DNA of 64,000 nt from Agromyces aureus (GCF_001660485.1 NZ_CP013979.1:3534001-3598000), one strand, 5' to 3'; shown: positions 17,237 to 26,815, numbered from the stretch's first letter. Translations and numbers: made by a program. The notes: a model not told the origin generated them from the letters alone.

Positions 17237-18978
17237 GGGAGCTCGACCTTCACTCGTGTGCCGGTTCCGGGATCGGATGCGATCTCGATCGTTCCGTCGA
17301 TCGCGGCGACGCGGTCGACGAGTCCGCGCAGGCCCGTGCCGCCGTTCATGCGGGCGCCGCCGACGCCGTCGTCGCTCATCTCCACGACGAGCCGCCCGTC
17401 GGCACGACCGAGCGAGACGTGCACCGAGGAGGCCCGCGAGTGCTTGACCGCGTTGGAGAGCAGCTCGGCCAGCACGAAGAAGGCCGTGTGCACCGTGGCA
17501 TCCGAGAGCCCGTGTTCATCGAGGTCGGCCGCGAGCGTCGCCGGAATCTCGAGGCGGTCGACGAGGTCTTCGATCGCCGCGGTCAGTCCCTGCTCGAGCA
17601 GGCTCGCCGGGAGCACGTTGTGCACGAGGCTGCGCAGGTCGGCCGCCGCCGCATCGATGCCCCGTCGCAACTGCTCGGATGCCGCGCTGACGGCGGGTGC
17701 GGCATCCGCCGAGTTCGCGATGGTCTGGGCCTCGAGCGCGAGCAGGACCAGTTGCACCTGGAGCCCGTCGTGGAGGTCGCGTGCGATGCGCGAGCGCTCG
17801 CGGTAGGCGGCCTCGACCAGTCGCAGCCGCGACCTCGTCAGCTCTTTGTTGCTGGCGAGCAACTCGGCCGTGAGGAGCTCGCGATCGATCGCGATGGCGA
17901 GCACCTCGCCCGCCCGGCGCACCTCGGAAGGGTCGCCGATCATCCGCGTGTCGTAGCCGATCTCGCCGACGAGCCGGTCGCCGACCCGCACGTCGACCCA
18001 CCCTCGACCGGGGTCGTGCTCGTCGCGTTCGATCGCGGCGCCGGCCTCGTCGACGAACGCGCCTCGATCCGACGACCAGTAGGCGACCCGCAGGGATTCG
18101 TCGCCGAGGGTGGCGGCGAGTGCGCGACCGGCGGCAGGCCGGGTCGCACCGTCGATGGCGAGCCAGGCGCTGAGCGCCTCGAGGGCCGTCGTGCGCCGGA
18201 ACCCGCCGAGCAGCACCCCGAGGAGGAAGGCGATCGGAAGGCAGGCGATGACGGCCAGTTGCACCAGGCCGACCACCTCCCGATCGAGTTCGAGCGCCCG
18301 AGCGATCACCGGGATCGTCGGCACCAGGAGCACCGCGAGGGTGCCGTAGGCGAACATCGGGAGCAGCACGCGCCGGTGACGCGCATCTGCCGCCACGAGT
18401 CGTCGTGCCAGCACGACGGCGGTCACCGTCATCACCCCGATGCCCAGCACCGTCTGCGCCTCCTCGAACAGTTCGAGGCCGCCGACGGTGACGGGCGGGA
18501 GGAGGTTCGTGACGATGTCGAACCCGATCGCCACGACGTAGCCCGCGATCACCGCGGCGATCGACAGCCGCCCGCGGAGCCGCCCCGACGGGAACGCGTG
18601 CAGGATGTGCACGGTGACCGCGAGCACGCTCGTCGCGAAGATCGAGTTGAGGAACACGAAGAGCGGTGCCGGCACGTTCGCGATGCCGCCGAGGTAGATC
18701 GCGATGCCGCCGACGATGATCAGCGGGCCGACGCCGTTGCCCGGCCGACGCCACCACGCGATGAGGCCGGCCGCGATCCACGTCAGGAACACGATCGTGA
18801 AGGCGGCCACCGGCCAGAACGGGGTGGAGTAGGCGGAGCCCGCACCGAGCTGGGCGACCGCGAGGATCAGCGCGAGGGCCAGGATCACCCGCAGGGCGCG
18901 CTCGAGCGAGCCGTCCCGCACTCGCGGACGCGGCGGGTCGGTGCGCGACACCGTGTCGATCGACGGCTGCGAGGTCAT
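17227..18978 (-). CDS. membrane sensor histidine kinase (HisKA_3 type)
   Basis: Senses an unknown signal and phosphorylates the adjacent NarL-type regulator. The 583 residues contain about eight hydrophobic segments in the first 290 positions and a short GAF-like linker. A dimerisation/phospho-acceptor region follows with H403 in RDLHDGLQ, then a C-terminal HATPase with NAVKHS, SDDGVGG and GTGTRVKV. The H-box is intact. The start at 18978 was chosen over an in-frame extension to 19056 because the extension is Gly/Arg-rich and falls in the intergenic region. Confidence 0.9.
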   Translation of the reverse strand: MTSQPSIDTVSRTDPPRPRVRDGSLERALRVILALALILAVAQLGAGSAYSTPFWPVAAFTIVFLTWIAAGLIAWWRRPGNGVGPLIIVGGIAIYLGGIANVPAPLFVFLNSIFATSVLAVTVHILHAFPSGRLRGRLSIAAVIAGYVVAIGFDIVTNLLPPVTVGGLELFEEAQTVLGIGVMTVTAVVLARRLVAADARHRRVLLPMFAYGTLAVLLVPTIPVIARALELDREVVGLVQLAVIACLPIAFLLGVLLGGFRRTTALEALSAWLAIDGATRPAAGRALAATLGDESLRVAYWSSDRGAFVDEAGAAIERDEHDPGRGWVDVRVGDRLVGEIGYDTRMIGDPSEVRRAGEVLAIAIDRELLTAELLASNKELTRSRLRLVEAAYRERSRIARDLHDGLQVQLVLLALEAQTIANSADAAPAVSAASEQLRRGIDAAAADLRSLVHNVLPASLLEQGLTAAIEDLVDRLEIPATLAADLDEHGLSDATVHTAFFVLAELLSNAVKHSRASSVHVSLGRADGRLVVEMSDDGVGGARMNGGTGLRGLVDRVAAIDGTIEIASDPGTGTRVKVELPCE

Positions 18979-19133
18979 GCCACCGAACCTACCGGCCCGG
19001 CACGTTCGGCCGAATGGGCCTAGGCCCCCTCGACCCGAACGCAGACCTAGGTCCATTCCGTCGGGCTCCCCGCCGACCTACGGTGAATCGGAGCCTCGGA
19101 ATCCCGGGACTCGGCGACGAAGGGGAGCGGCAC

Positions 19134-20816
19134 ATGCAGTCACGCGTCACGAAGGACCGGGGAGCGCGGGCGGCTCGAACCATCGTCGCCGTCGCGGTGT
19201 CGACGCTCGTGCTCGGGGCGACCGCCGCGTGCACGGCCGAGTCCACCGGTAGCAGCAGCTCCGGTGGCACGCCGATCACCGTCGAGACGGGCGATGCGCC
19301 GAACCAGGACGTCATCCCCCTGTACACCGATCAGGATGCCGCCATCGAAGCCGCAGTGAAGAACCTGCCCGGACACGTCGAGGAGGCACTCGACCGCACG
19401 GGTGTTCCCGGCGCGCAGGTCGCCGTGGTCTCGGGCGGCGAGACGGTCTACCAGGGCTCGTTCGGCGTGCGCGACGTCACCACCGAGGAGAAGGTCGACG
19501 ACGACACGCTCTTCATGATCGCCTCGCTCTCCAAGCCCGTCTCGGGGACCGTCGTCGCCAAGGCCATCACGGAGGATCCGGACCTGTCGTGGTCGACGCC
19601 CGTCAAGGACCTGATGCCCGACTTCACGATGGGCGACCCGTACGTGACCGACAACGCGCAGATCGGCGACTACTTCACCCACCGCACCGGCATTCCGACC
19701 GGCGGCGGCGACGATCTCGAGGACGTCGGCTTCGACCGCGACTACATCCTCGCCCACCTGAACCAGATTCCGCTGGCACCGTTCCGGATCACGTACCAGT
19801 ACTCGAACTTCGGCCTCACGACGGGTGCCGAGGCCGTCGCGGTGTCCCGTGGCGCGACGTGGGAGCAGACCGCCGAGGAGCTGTTGTTCGAGCCGCTCGG
19901 CATGGACTCGACCACGTCGTCGCACGCGGACTTCCTCGCCGCCGACAACCGAGCCGTGCAGCACGCGCGCCTCGGCGACAAGGACTTCCAGCCGGAGTTC
20001 GATCGCGACCCCGACGCCGAGGCCCCCGCGGGCGGCATCGCGTCGACCGCCGGCGACCTCGCGAAGTGGATGAACCTGGTGCTCGCCGACGGCGAACTCG
20101 ACGGCGAGGCCTTCATCGACCCCGCGACGATGACGCAGGCGTTCTCGGCGCAGATCGTCAGCTCGCACAACCAGACCCTCGATCAGCGGCCGGGTCACTA
20201 CGGCTTCGGCGTCAACGTCGGCTCGGGCGCCGGCGGCCGCGTGGTGCTGAGCCACTCGGGCGGCTTCGGGCTGGGCACGGCGACGGCCGCGTCGATGGTG
20301 CCCGACCTCGACCTCGGCATCGTCGTGCTGACGAACGGTGCGCCGATCGGCGCCCCGGAGGCGGTCGCGCAGGAGTTCCTCGACGACGTGCTGTACGGCG
20401 CCCAGACGCGCGACTGGGTCGAGCTCACGGGCGGTTACTTCGAGCACTTCAACGCGCCGGCCGGCGACCTGGTCGGTGAGGAGGCGCCGACGGATGCCGC
20501 GGCATCCGGCCCTGCATCGGACTACGTCGGCACGTACGAGAGCCCGTACTTCGGCACGCTCACCATCACCGAGGAGGGCGGCTCGCTGCAGGGCGCCATG
20601 GGCCCGGAGGGCGACTACACCTTCGCGATCGAGCCGTGGGACGGCGACACGATGGCGTTCGCGCCCACCGGCGAGAACGCGCTGCCCGGGTCGCTGTCGT
20701 CGGCCGTCTTCGCCCGAGGGGGCGCGGGAGTCTCCGGAGTCACGCTGACCTACTTCAACCAGTACCCGCAGGTGGAGGAGCCTTCCGGGCTCGGCGTGTT
20801 CACGCGCGTCGGCTAG
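19134..20816 (+). CDS. serine hydrolase lipoprotein (beta-lactamase/PBP4* fold)
   Basis: Predicted surface lipoprotein of the class C beta-lactamase / DD-peptidase / esterase superfamily, 560 residues. A signal peptide ends in the lipobox ATAAC. Catalytic motifs are intact: SLSK (S131, K134), YSN (Y223) and HSGG (H374). A C-terminal beta domain (about 430-560) resembles those on PbpE-like proteins. The ATG at 19134 follows GGGGAG; an upstream in-frame extension is rejected. It is divergent from the two-component system. The substrate could be peptidoglycan peptides, D-amino esters or a beta-lactam; the sequence does not decide. Confidence 0.9.
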   Translation: MQSRVTKDRGARAARTIVAVAVSTLVLGATAACTAESTGSSSSGGTPITVETGDAPNQDVIPLYTDQDAAIEAAVKNLPGHVEEALDRTGVPGAQVAVVSGGETVYQGSFGVRDVTTEEKVDDDTLFMIASLSKPVSGTVVAKAITEDPDLSWSTPVKDLMPDFTMGDPYVTDNAQIGDYFTHRTGIPTGGGDDLEDVGFDRDYILAHLNQIPLAPFRITYQYSNFGLTTGAEAVAVSRGATWEQTAEELLFEPLGMDSTTSSHADFLAADNRAVQHARLGDKDFQPEFDRDPDAEAPAGGIASTAGDLAKWMNLVLADGELDGEAFIDPATMTQAFSAQIVSSHNQTLDQRPGHYGFGVNVGSGAGGRVVLSHSGGFGLGTATAASMVPDLDLGIVVLTNGAPIGAPEAVAQEFLDDVLYGAQTRDWVELTGGYFEHFNAPAGDLVGEEAPTDAAASGPASDYVGTYESPYFGTLTITEEGGSLQGAMGPEGDYTFAIEPWDGDTMAFAPTGENALPGSLSSAVFARGGAGVSGVTLTYFNQYPQVEEPSGLGVFTRVG

Positions 20817-20836
20817 GGCTGAGGCCGACGACGACA

Positions 20837-20866
20837 CGAGAGCCCCCGGTTCGCCGGGGGCTCTCG
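20837..20866. terminator. bidirectional hairpin terminator
   Basis: A perfect 13-bp inverted repeat (20837-20849, 20854-20866) with a TTCG tetraloop sits between the converging serine-hydrolase and MATE genes. Its core resembles the tRNA-cluster terminator. Confidence 0.85.
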
Positions 20867-20879
20867 TTCGTGCGGTGCC

Positions 20880-22379
20880 TCAGGCCACGGCCGCCTCGAG
20901 TCCCTGCTCGGCGCGCTCGGCGCTGCCCTCGGCGAGCCCGCGCTCGATCGCGCGGCGCGACGCGATCCACGTGATGACGCCGACGACGAGCACGATCACC
21001 TCGGTGACGGTCAGCGCCCAGATGATGCCGGCCAGTCCGAACCAGAGGTTGCCGAGCAGCACGATGGGGATGAACAGCACGCCCTGCGCGAGCGACATGA
21101 CGATGGCCGCGCTCGCCCGGCCGGTCGCCTGGAAGAACGAGATGATCAGCCCGGCGAAGCCGTTCGCGATCATGGCCACGAGCTGCGCTGTGAGGATCGT
21201 GACGCCGATCGCGAGCACCGACCGGTCGGCGACGAACACCTGGAACACCTGCTCGCCGAACACGATCAGCGTGGTCGCGGCGACCAGCACGATGCCGCCG
21301 ACGGTGATCGCCGAGACCCGCAGCGCGGACCGGAGCCTGGCCCGATCGCCCTTGCCGTACGCGTAGGCGAGCAGCGGCAGCACGCCGAGCGTGACGCCCA
21401 TGACGAGGAACTCGGGCACCTGCGCGATGCGCACGGCCACGCCCATGGCCGCGAGCGCGGTGTCGCCGTAGGCCACGGCGAGGTTGTTGAGCACGAGCGC
21501 GGTGACGATGAGGAACCCCGACTGCAGCAGCTCGCCCACGCCGACGCCGAAGACGGGCTTCACCACGGCGGGCGCCAGCGTGAACCATCTGGGCGCGAGA
21601 CTGAGGTGGTCGCTGTGCCGGTGCAGCCAGATCGCGAAGTACGCCACGACACCCACGTTCGACAGGCCCATGGCGAGCGCCGCACCTGCGACACCCCAGG
21701 GCAGTACGAGGATGAACAGGATGTCGAACACGACGTTCGCGACAGCCGAGGCGATGAGCGCGATCATCACCTGTCGCGCGGCGCCCTCGGCGCGCACGAG
21801 CTGCTCGAGGCAGAACGCGGCGGCGAGCACGGGCACGAACGCGAGCATCACGCCGACGAAGGCGCTGGTCGCCGGCACGGCGGCGGCATCCGCCCCCAGG
21901 AGCGAGACGAGCGGATGCAGCAGCAGCAGGCCGATGCCGCCGAGCACGGCGCCCGTCACGACCGAGCCCCAGAGCGCGAACGACGAGACGCGCTTGATCT
22001 CCCCCGCCTTCGACGGGTCGTGCTCGGACGCCCCGAGCAACCGGGAGATGAGGGCGCCGCCGCCAACGCCGAACACGCCGCCGACACCCATGACGAGGCC
22101 GAGGAGCGGTGCGGCGAAGGTGATCGCGGCGAGGAGCGTCGCGTCGTGGAGCGAGCCGATGAAGCCGGCATTGATGACGTTGTAGATCGCGCCGACGATC
22201 ATGGCCGCCGCCATCGGCACGCAGAGGTGCACGAGCGCACGGATGATCGGGGCGGAAGCGAGGTACCAGCGGTCGGTGCCGACCTTCGCGGCCGCCGAGA
22301 CTTCGGGGGTGGAGGCCGGATCGACGGCCGGCCGGGGTGCCGGCTCGATCGCCGGGGTTTCGAGGTTCGAGATGCTCAT
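20880..22379 (-). CDS. MATE family multidrug efflux transporter
   Basis: Predicted Na+ or H+ driven drug exporter. The 499 residues hold about 12 hydrophobic helices in two repeats after a Pro-rich cytosolic N terminus of about 45 residues. Family features are visible in the first repeat (HLCVPMAAAMIVGAIYNVIN and GVGGGALISRLLGA). The ATG is preceded by GGAAGGGAGC. It lies 108 nt downstream of a MarR repressor on the same strand, so it is probably the regulated target. Confidence 0.9.
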   Translation of the reverse strand: MSISNLETPAIEPAPRPAVDPASTPEVSAAAKVGTDRWYLASAPIIRALVHLCVPMAAAMIVGAIYNVINAGFIGSLHDATLLAAITFAAPLLGLVMGVGGVFGVGGGALISRLLGASEHDPSKAGEIKRVSSFALWGSVVTGAVLGGIGLLLLHPLVSLLGADAAAVPATSAFVGVMLAFVPVLAAAFCLEQLVRAEGAARQVMIALIASAVANVVFDILFILVLPWGVAGAALAMGLSNVGVVAYFAIWLHRHSDHLSLAPRWFTLAPAVVKPVFGVGVGELLQSGFLIVTALVLNNLAVAYGDTALAAMGVAVRIAQVPEFLVMGVTLGVLPLLAYAYGKGDRARLRSALRVSAITVGGIVLVAATTLIVFGEQVFQVFVADRSVLAIGVTILTAQLVAMIANGFAGLIISFFQATGRASAAIVMSLAQGVLFIPIVLLGNLWFGLAGIIWALTVTEVIVLVVGVITWIASRRAIERGLAEGSAERAEQGLEAAVA

Positions 22380-22487
22380 GACTGCTCCCTTCCGGGCAGG
22401 TTCGAGCGCGCGCCGACGAGCGCCGGCACGGCGAGGTGAAGCATGAGGTGCGAGGCGCTCGAGCCGGAACGGCGGGGCGCCTCCCGG

Positions 22488-22934
22488 TTACGACCGGGTG
22501 GGCTGCGGGAGTTCCGCGGTGATCTTCTGGAGGAGTGCGAGCAGTTCTGCCCGCTCGGTGCGGTTCAACGGCGCGAGGATCGTGTCGTCGGCGGCCGCCA
22601 TGGCGGTTTCGAAGCCCGAGATGAGCTCGGCTCCGGCATCCGTCGCGTACACGCGCTTGCTGCGTTCGTTGCCGGCATCGGTTCGACGCTCGACGAGGCC
22701 GCGGCGCTCGAGCCCCTGCAGGAGGCTCGTGACGCTCGCCGCACTCGTGCGGGTGATCTCTGCGATGTCGCGTTGGATGGCGCCGGGGTTCTGCACGAGG
22801 TACCCGAGGACGAAGCTCTGCGCGTGGCTGAGTTCGCGTTCGCGGGTCCAGTCTTCGCCCGCCTTCATCTGCGCCCACCCGATCCATCGAACGAGCTCGA
22901 GCGCACTGGTGAGGCGAGGTCCCTGAGCATCCAT
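22488..22934 (-). CDS. MarR family transcriptional regulator
   Basis: The 148-residue winged-helix regulator has its DNA-binding core at about 50-110 (QRDIAEITRTSAASVTSLLQ, followed by a basic wing with RRTDAGNERSKR). The start at 22934 follows a promoter whose -10 ends 7 nt upstream, with no Shine-Dalgarno, so the mRNA is probably leaderless. Frames extending further upstream cross this promoter and are rejected. It is first in an operon with the MATE exporter. Autorepression released by a small-molecule ligand is the expected model. Confidence 0.9.
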   Translation of the reverse strand: MDAQGPRLTSALELVRWIGWAQMKAGEDWTRERELSHAQSFVLGYLVQNPGAIQRDIAEITRTSAASVTSLLQGLERRGLVERRTDAGNERSKRVYATDAGAELISGFETAMAAADDTILAPLNRTERAELLALLQKITAELPQPTRS

Positions 22935-22941
22935 ACTCAGA

Positions 22942-22970
22942 AGACTAACTGTTAGATCTCTAACTGTCAA
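22942..22970 (-). promoter_or_regulatory. marR promoter with overlapping palindromic operator
   Basis: On the minus strand TTGACA (22970-22965), a 17-nt spacer and TAGTCT (22947-22942) form a near-perfect promoter. The spacer contains the palindrome GTTAGA-TC-TCTAAC (22951-22964). CTAACTGT is also directly repeated at 22945 and 22960. MarR binding here would block RNA polymerase. The segment is strikingly AT-rich for this genome. Confidence 0.8.
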
Positions 22971-23037
22971 GTCTCGAACTCGGACGCCGGATGACGGATC
23001 GCTTGTCGCCCCGGCGCACGTCCGCGAGAATTCGACG

Positions 23038-24921
23038 ATGACCAACCTCACGATCGGCCGCTCGTCAGAGCCCGCCCGCCGCACGGCACGGCGCGGTCGG
23101 CGCCCGCGGAGGTCGATCGCCGAGAAGGTGCACGCCGTGGGGCAGAACCGCATCGGCGCGCTGCTCCTGCTGCTCGCCACCGTCGCGGCCGTCGTCTGGG
23201 CGAACGTGTCGTTCGGGGCGTACGAGAGCTTCTGGGAGACGCACCTGTCGGTCGGCGTCGGCGACCTCACCCTCGACTTCACGTTGCACGCCGTCGTGAA
23301 CGACGCGCTGATGGCGATCTTCTTCTTCACCGTGGGGCTCGAGGTGCGCCGCGAGTTCGCGATCGGCGAGCTCACGAGCTGGTCGCGCGCGGTCGTTCCC
23401 GTCGTCGCCGCCATCGCCGGACTCGTCGTTCCCGCGGTGCTGTTCGTCCTCATCGCCCGGGGGTCCGGTCAGGAGCACGCCTGGGGCATCGTGATCTCGA
23501 CCGACACGGCGTTCCTCGTCGGCGCGCTCGCGCTGATCGGGCCGCGTGTGCCCGGCCGCCTCCGCGTCTTCCTGCTCGCGCTCGCGGTCGTCGACGACAT
23601 CGGCGCCCTCAGCATCATCGCCCTCGTCTACACCGCGGACTTCAACCCGATGCCGCTCATCATCGCGGCACTCGGCCTCGCGGGCGTGTACTTCACCAGA
23701 TACCTGCGCGGCGGCCGCGGTCCCGTCTACGCGACGCTGTCGATCATCGTGTGGATGTCGTTCCTCGCATCGGGCGTGCACCCGACCCTCGCCGGCGTCG
23801 CGATCGCCCTGCTCGTACCCGTGTACCGCCCGAACCGCCGCGACGTCGAGCACGCGCTCGACCTGGCGCGTACCTTCCGGCAGTCGCCGAACACCGAGTA
23901 CGCGCGGGCCGCCGCGAACAGCCTGCGCGAGTCGATCTCGATCAACGAACGCCTCCAGTCCGCGTATGCGCCGTACGTCGCGTACGTGATCCTGCCCCTC
24001 TTCGCGCTCGCCAACGCGGGCGTGCAGCTCTCCCCCGAGATCCTGACCGACGCCCTCGGCTCCTCGATCACGTGGGGCATCGTCGTCGGCCTCGTGCTCG
24101 GCAAGCTCATCGGCGTGTTCGGGTCGACGGCGCTCCTCCGAGTGTTCAAGCTCGGCGAGTTCGGCCCGGGGCTCACGCTCGATCGCATCCTCGGCGGTGC
24201 TGCGCTCTGCGGCATCGGCTTCACGATCTCGCTCTTCATCGTCGACCTCGCGATAACCGACGAGGCCGCGCAGAACGAGGCCAGGGTCGGCGTGCTCGCG
24301 GCATCCGTCATCGCCTTCGTGCTGGCGACCGTCATCTTCAGGATCTCGGATGCCTCGCGGCCCGACGAGGACAGCGGTCAGACGCTCGCCCGCCCCATCG
24401 ACCCCGCGCGCGACCACGTCTTCGGTTCGGCCGACGCGCCGTACACGATCGTCGAGTACGGCGACTTCCAGTGCCCGTTCTGCCTCAAGGCGTCGGGATC
24501 GATCCAGGAGGTCAAGGAGGAGCTCGGCGACCGACTCCGGTACGTGTGGCGGCATGCTCCGCTCGAGCAGGTGCACCCCAACGCCCTGGCGGGTGCCGAG
24601 GCGGCCGAGGCGGCCTCGCTGCAGGGCAAGTTCTTCGAGTTCGAGCGGGGACTCTTCGCCGACCAGGACAACCAGCGACCCACGGACATCATCCGGCTGG
24701 CCGGCGAGCTCGGACTCGACGTCGAGAAGTTCGAGCGCGACCTCACCTCGTCGAAGGTCACGGGCCGCGTGCGCGACGACATGCTCGACGCCGAGGCCAT
24801 GGGGATCAGCTCGGTGCCGACGCTCTTCATCAACGGGCGCCGGCACACCGGGCCGTACGACGCCCAGTCGTTGATCCGCGCGCTCGCCGCCACGGATCCG
24901 GTCGAGGCGCCCGCACCGTAG
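23038..24921 (+). CDS. nhaA: NhaA Na+/H+ antiporter fused to DsbA-like thioredoxin domain
   Basis: The 627 residues encode two domains. Residues about 30-440 are an NhaA antiporter with the paired transport aspartates D186 and D187 in AVVDDIGALS (equivalent to E. coli D163/D164) and about 11-12 membrane helices. Residues about 455-627 are a soluble DsbA/thioredoxin-4 domain with C479-P-F-C482 and the cis-Pro segment SSVPTLFING. Such fusions occur in actinobacteria (family knowledge). The role of the redox domain, and which side of the membrane it faces, cannot be told here. The ATG at 23038 has no strong Shine-Dalgarno. Confidence 0.92.
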   Translation: MTNLTIGRSSEPARRTARRGRRPRRSIAEKVHAVGQNRIGALLLLLATVAAVVWANVSFGAYESFWETHLSVGVGDLTLDFTLHAVVNDALMAIFFFTVGLEVRREFAIGELTSWSRAVVPVVAAIAGLVVPAVLFVLIARGSGQEHAWGIVISTDTAFLVGALALIGPRVPGRLRVFLLALAVVDDIGALSIIALVYTADFNPMPLIIAALGLAGVYFTRYLRGGRGPVYATLSIIVWMSFLASGVHPTLAGVAIALLVPVYRPNRRDVEHALDLARTFRQSPNTEYARAAANSLRESISINERLQSAYAPYVAYVILPLFALANAGVQLSPEILTDALGSSITWGIVVGLVLGKLIGVFGSTALLRVFKLGEFGPGLTLDRILGGAALCGIGFTISLFIVDLAITDEAAQNEARVGVLAASVIAFVLATVIFRISDASRPDEDSGQTLARPIDPARDHVFGSADAPYTIVEYGDFQCPFCLKASGSIQEVKEELGDRLRYVWRHAPLEQVHPNALAGAEAAEAASLQGKFFEFERGLFADQDNQRPTDIIRLAGELGLDVEKFERDLTSSKVTGRVRDDMLDAEAMGISSVPTLFINGRRHTGPYDAQSLIRALAATDPVEAPAP

Positions 24922-25076
24922 CGGTCCACGCGACGCGGGATCGCACGGGCCCGCTGCACGCCCCGATGCTCGTTGGATGGCGAACGCCGCCGCGTCCGAA
25001 ACCTCCGACGTGCACTCGAAGATCGTTAGGATCATCGGACGGCCACCGCTGTCTCCGACCCACCCGGAATGGATCG

Positions 25077-25337
25077 ATGCCCGACCTCGAACTCGACCGC
25101 GCGATGCTCGAACAGCTCGCGCGTCGCATCCGAGACGCAGCCGACTCGTCATCGCTCCCGGCGCACCGACGTCCGCCCCGAACGAACGGCCCGTTCTATG
25201 ACCCGACCAACTCATCCGCGGAACTCCCGGCTCGCCAGGGCCGGGTGCGCCACGGCTGCGACGATGCTCGTCGTCGCGCTCTGCGGCTGCACGGCAGGAG
25301 AAGGATCGACGACGGACCCGCAGACCGCACGCGATGA
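25077..25337 (+). pseudogene. possible truncated remnant of a small helical gene
   Basis: From the ATG at 25077 the frame reads MPDLELDRAMLEQLARRIRD, a helical start like those of small WXG100-type or partner proteins. After about 27 codons it turns into Arg/Pro-rich sequence atypical of a real protein and runs 140 nt into the downstream lipoprotein gene. TTAGGAT near 25025 could be a -10 box. The simplest reading is a gene whose 3' part was deleted. A chance open frame is also possible. Confidence 0.3.
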
Positions 25338-25731
25338 GCTCTCGGCGCTCTTCGACGAGACCCAGGACCTCATCGACGGCGACTGGACGAACGAGGATCA
25401 GGTCGTGCCGCTGAGCTGCACCACGCGCGAGGGCGTCGACGGGGTCCAGTTCGAGCTGCACCGCACCGGGCCGGGTACCGACGACGCCGACGCCGCCGCC
25501 CGAGTCGCCGACCTCTGGAAGGCGAACGGCTACGAGATCCTGCGCACCGGCGAGGCCGGCGCCTTCGGATTCGAGGTCGCCGCCGAGAACGCACGCCGGT
25601 CGAGCATCGTCTTCACGACGACCGAGGACGCGAGCATCGTGACCGGCGGCTCGGGTTGCGAACCCGGCGACGTCGCGGATCCGACGTATTCGCCGTGGCT
25701 CACCGACTCACCGTCGGAGCCGACGGACTGA
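25198..25731 (+). CDS. putative lipoprotein of unknown function
   Basis: I do not recognise the family. The 177 residues have a signal peptide with lipobox ALCGC (C31) and a mature domain of about 145 residues. A central amphipathic alpha/beta region (ADLWKANGYEILRTG, GFEVAAENA) holds two further cysteines that could pair. Small lipoproteins of this kind are common beside WXG100-type genes in Microbacteriaceae (inference from memory). It converges with the CPBP protease gene, leaving only 5 nt between stops. Confidence 0.7.
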   Translation: MTRPTHPRNSRLARAGCATAATMLVVALCGCTAGEGSTTDPQTARDELSALFDETQDLIDGDWTNEDQVVPLSCTTREGVDGVQFELHRTGPGTDDADAAARVADLWKANGYEILRTGEAGAFGFEVAAENARRSSIVFTTTEDASIVTGGSGCEPGDVADPTYSPWLTDSPSEPTD

Positions 25732-25736
25732 ACGGG

Positions 25737-26600
25737 TCACCTCTCGGTGCTCGCGGGGATGTCGGCCGCGGCGAACATGCCTTCGGGCAGGCCGTAGGCG
25801 TCCTTGGCGACCCGGCCGCGGATGAAGAAGAGCAGCACGAGCCCCGTGAAGATCACGGCGAAGTTGCCGAGCCCGCCGAACGCGGCGAGCGGCCCACCGG
25901 TCGAGTACTCGGTCGAGAGGAAGATCGTCGGGTCGGTCGAGGCGTGCAGCAGGATCGGCCAGATCAGGTTGCCGGTGACGCGCAGCGCCAGGTACATGCA
26001 GATGCCGAAGAAGAACGTGTAGACGACCTGGAAGAGGGTGGCGGTCAGACCCTGCGTCGACGTGAAGACGTTGCCGAGGTGCATCGCGGCGAAGAGGCCG
26101 GCCGACGCCAGCGCGACGAGGATCTCTCGGTGCCCGGCCCGGCGCATGAGGTTCACGACGAACCCGCGGGTCACCGTCTCTTCGGCGAAACCGATGAAGA
26201 GCCCGGCGAGCAGCCACGACCCGACGACATCGGCGCCCGCCTTCTCGTAGTCGATCGTGAACAGGTGGATGACGTTGAACACCACGACCACGGCGACGGG
26301 GATCCACATCCACCACGATCCGCGGATCGGCTGGCGGCCGAAGAGCTCCTTCAGCCATCCGATCGAGATCGCGAAGACCACGAGCACGATGCACGCGAGG
26401 ACGATCGGCAGCGCGGTCGTGAGCAGGATGTACTGGGCGCTGCCCTCTTCGCCGAAGGATCCGCCGAGCAGCGGCGCGACGATGAGGTTGCCGAGCGCGA
26501 GGTAGACGCCGTAGTAGACGGCGACGAAGAGCAGTGCCTTCCACCAGCCGCCACGATCCCAGAACCGCTTCCATCCCGACTTCGCCACGGCTTCGCCCAT
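25737..26600 (-). CDS. CPBP family intramembrane metalloprotease
   Basis: The 287-residue polytopic membrane protein belongs to the CAAX/Abi (Rce1-like) family. Catalytic motifs are present: EETVTRG (E140, E141, R145) and AAMHLGN (H174), within about eight hydrophobic helices. The substrate is unknown; bacterial members are linked to prenyl-type processing, bacteriocin immunity or maturation. It starts after GGAG, and a TAAGGT hexamer further upstream in the 26.65-26.68 kb region may be its -10 box. Confidence 0.87.
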   Translation of the reverse strand: MGEAVAKSGWKRFWDRGGWWKALLFVAVYYGVYLALGNLIVAPLLGGSFGEEGSAQYILLTTALPIVLACIVLVVFAISIGWLKELFGRQPIRGSWWMWIPVAVVVVFNVIHLFTIDYEKAGADVVGSWLLAGLFIGFAEETVTRGFVVNLMRRAGHREILVALASAGLFAAMHLGNVFTSTQGLTATLFQVVYTFFFGICMYLALRVTGNLIWPILLHASTDPTIFLSTEYSTGGPLAAFGGLGNFAVIFTGLVLLFFIRGRVAKDAYGLPEGMFAAADIPASTER

Positions 26601-26815
26601 GTCTCCGACCCCTCATCTGTGTTCTCGAACTGCACGGCCGCGCCGTTGCCGCCTCGTTTCGACCTTAGCTGTGCGCGTCGGATCCGTGCACGTGCGCTGG
26701 GGGCGAACGCCCGCGAGCCGTCGGCGGCGCGCGTGTAGCTTCGGAAGGACCGGCGGCGATCGGCCATCGGCGAGATGCGGCATCCTTCACCGGGAGCCGC
26801 GAGCGAGGGAGCACC

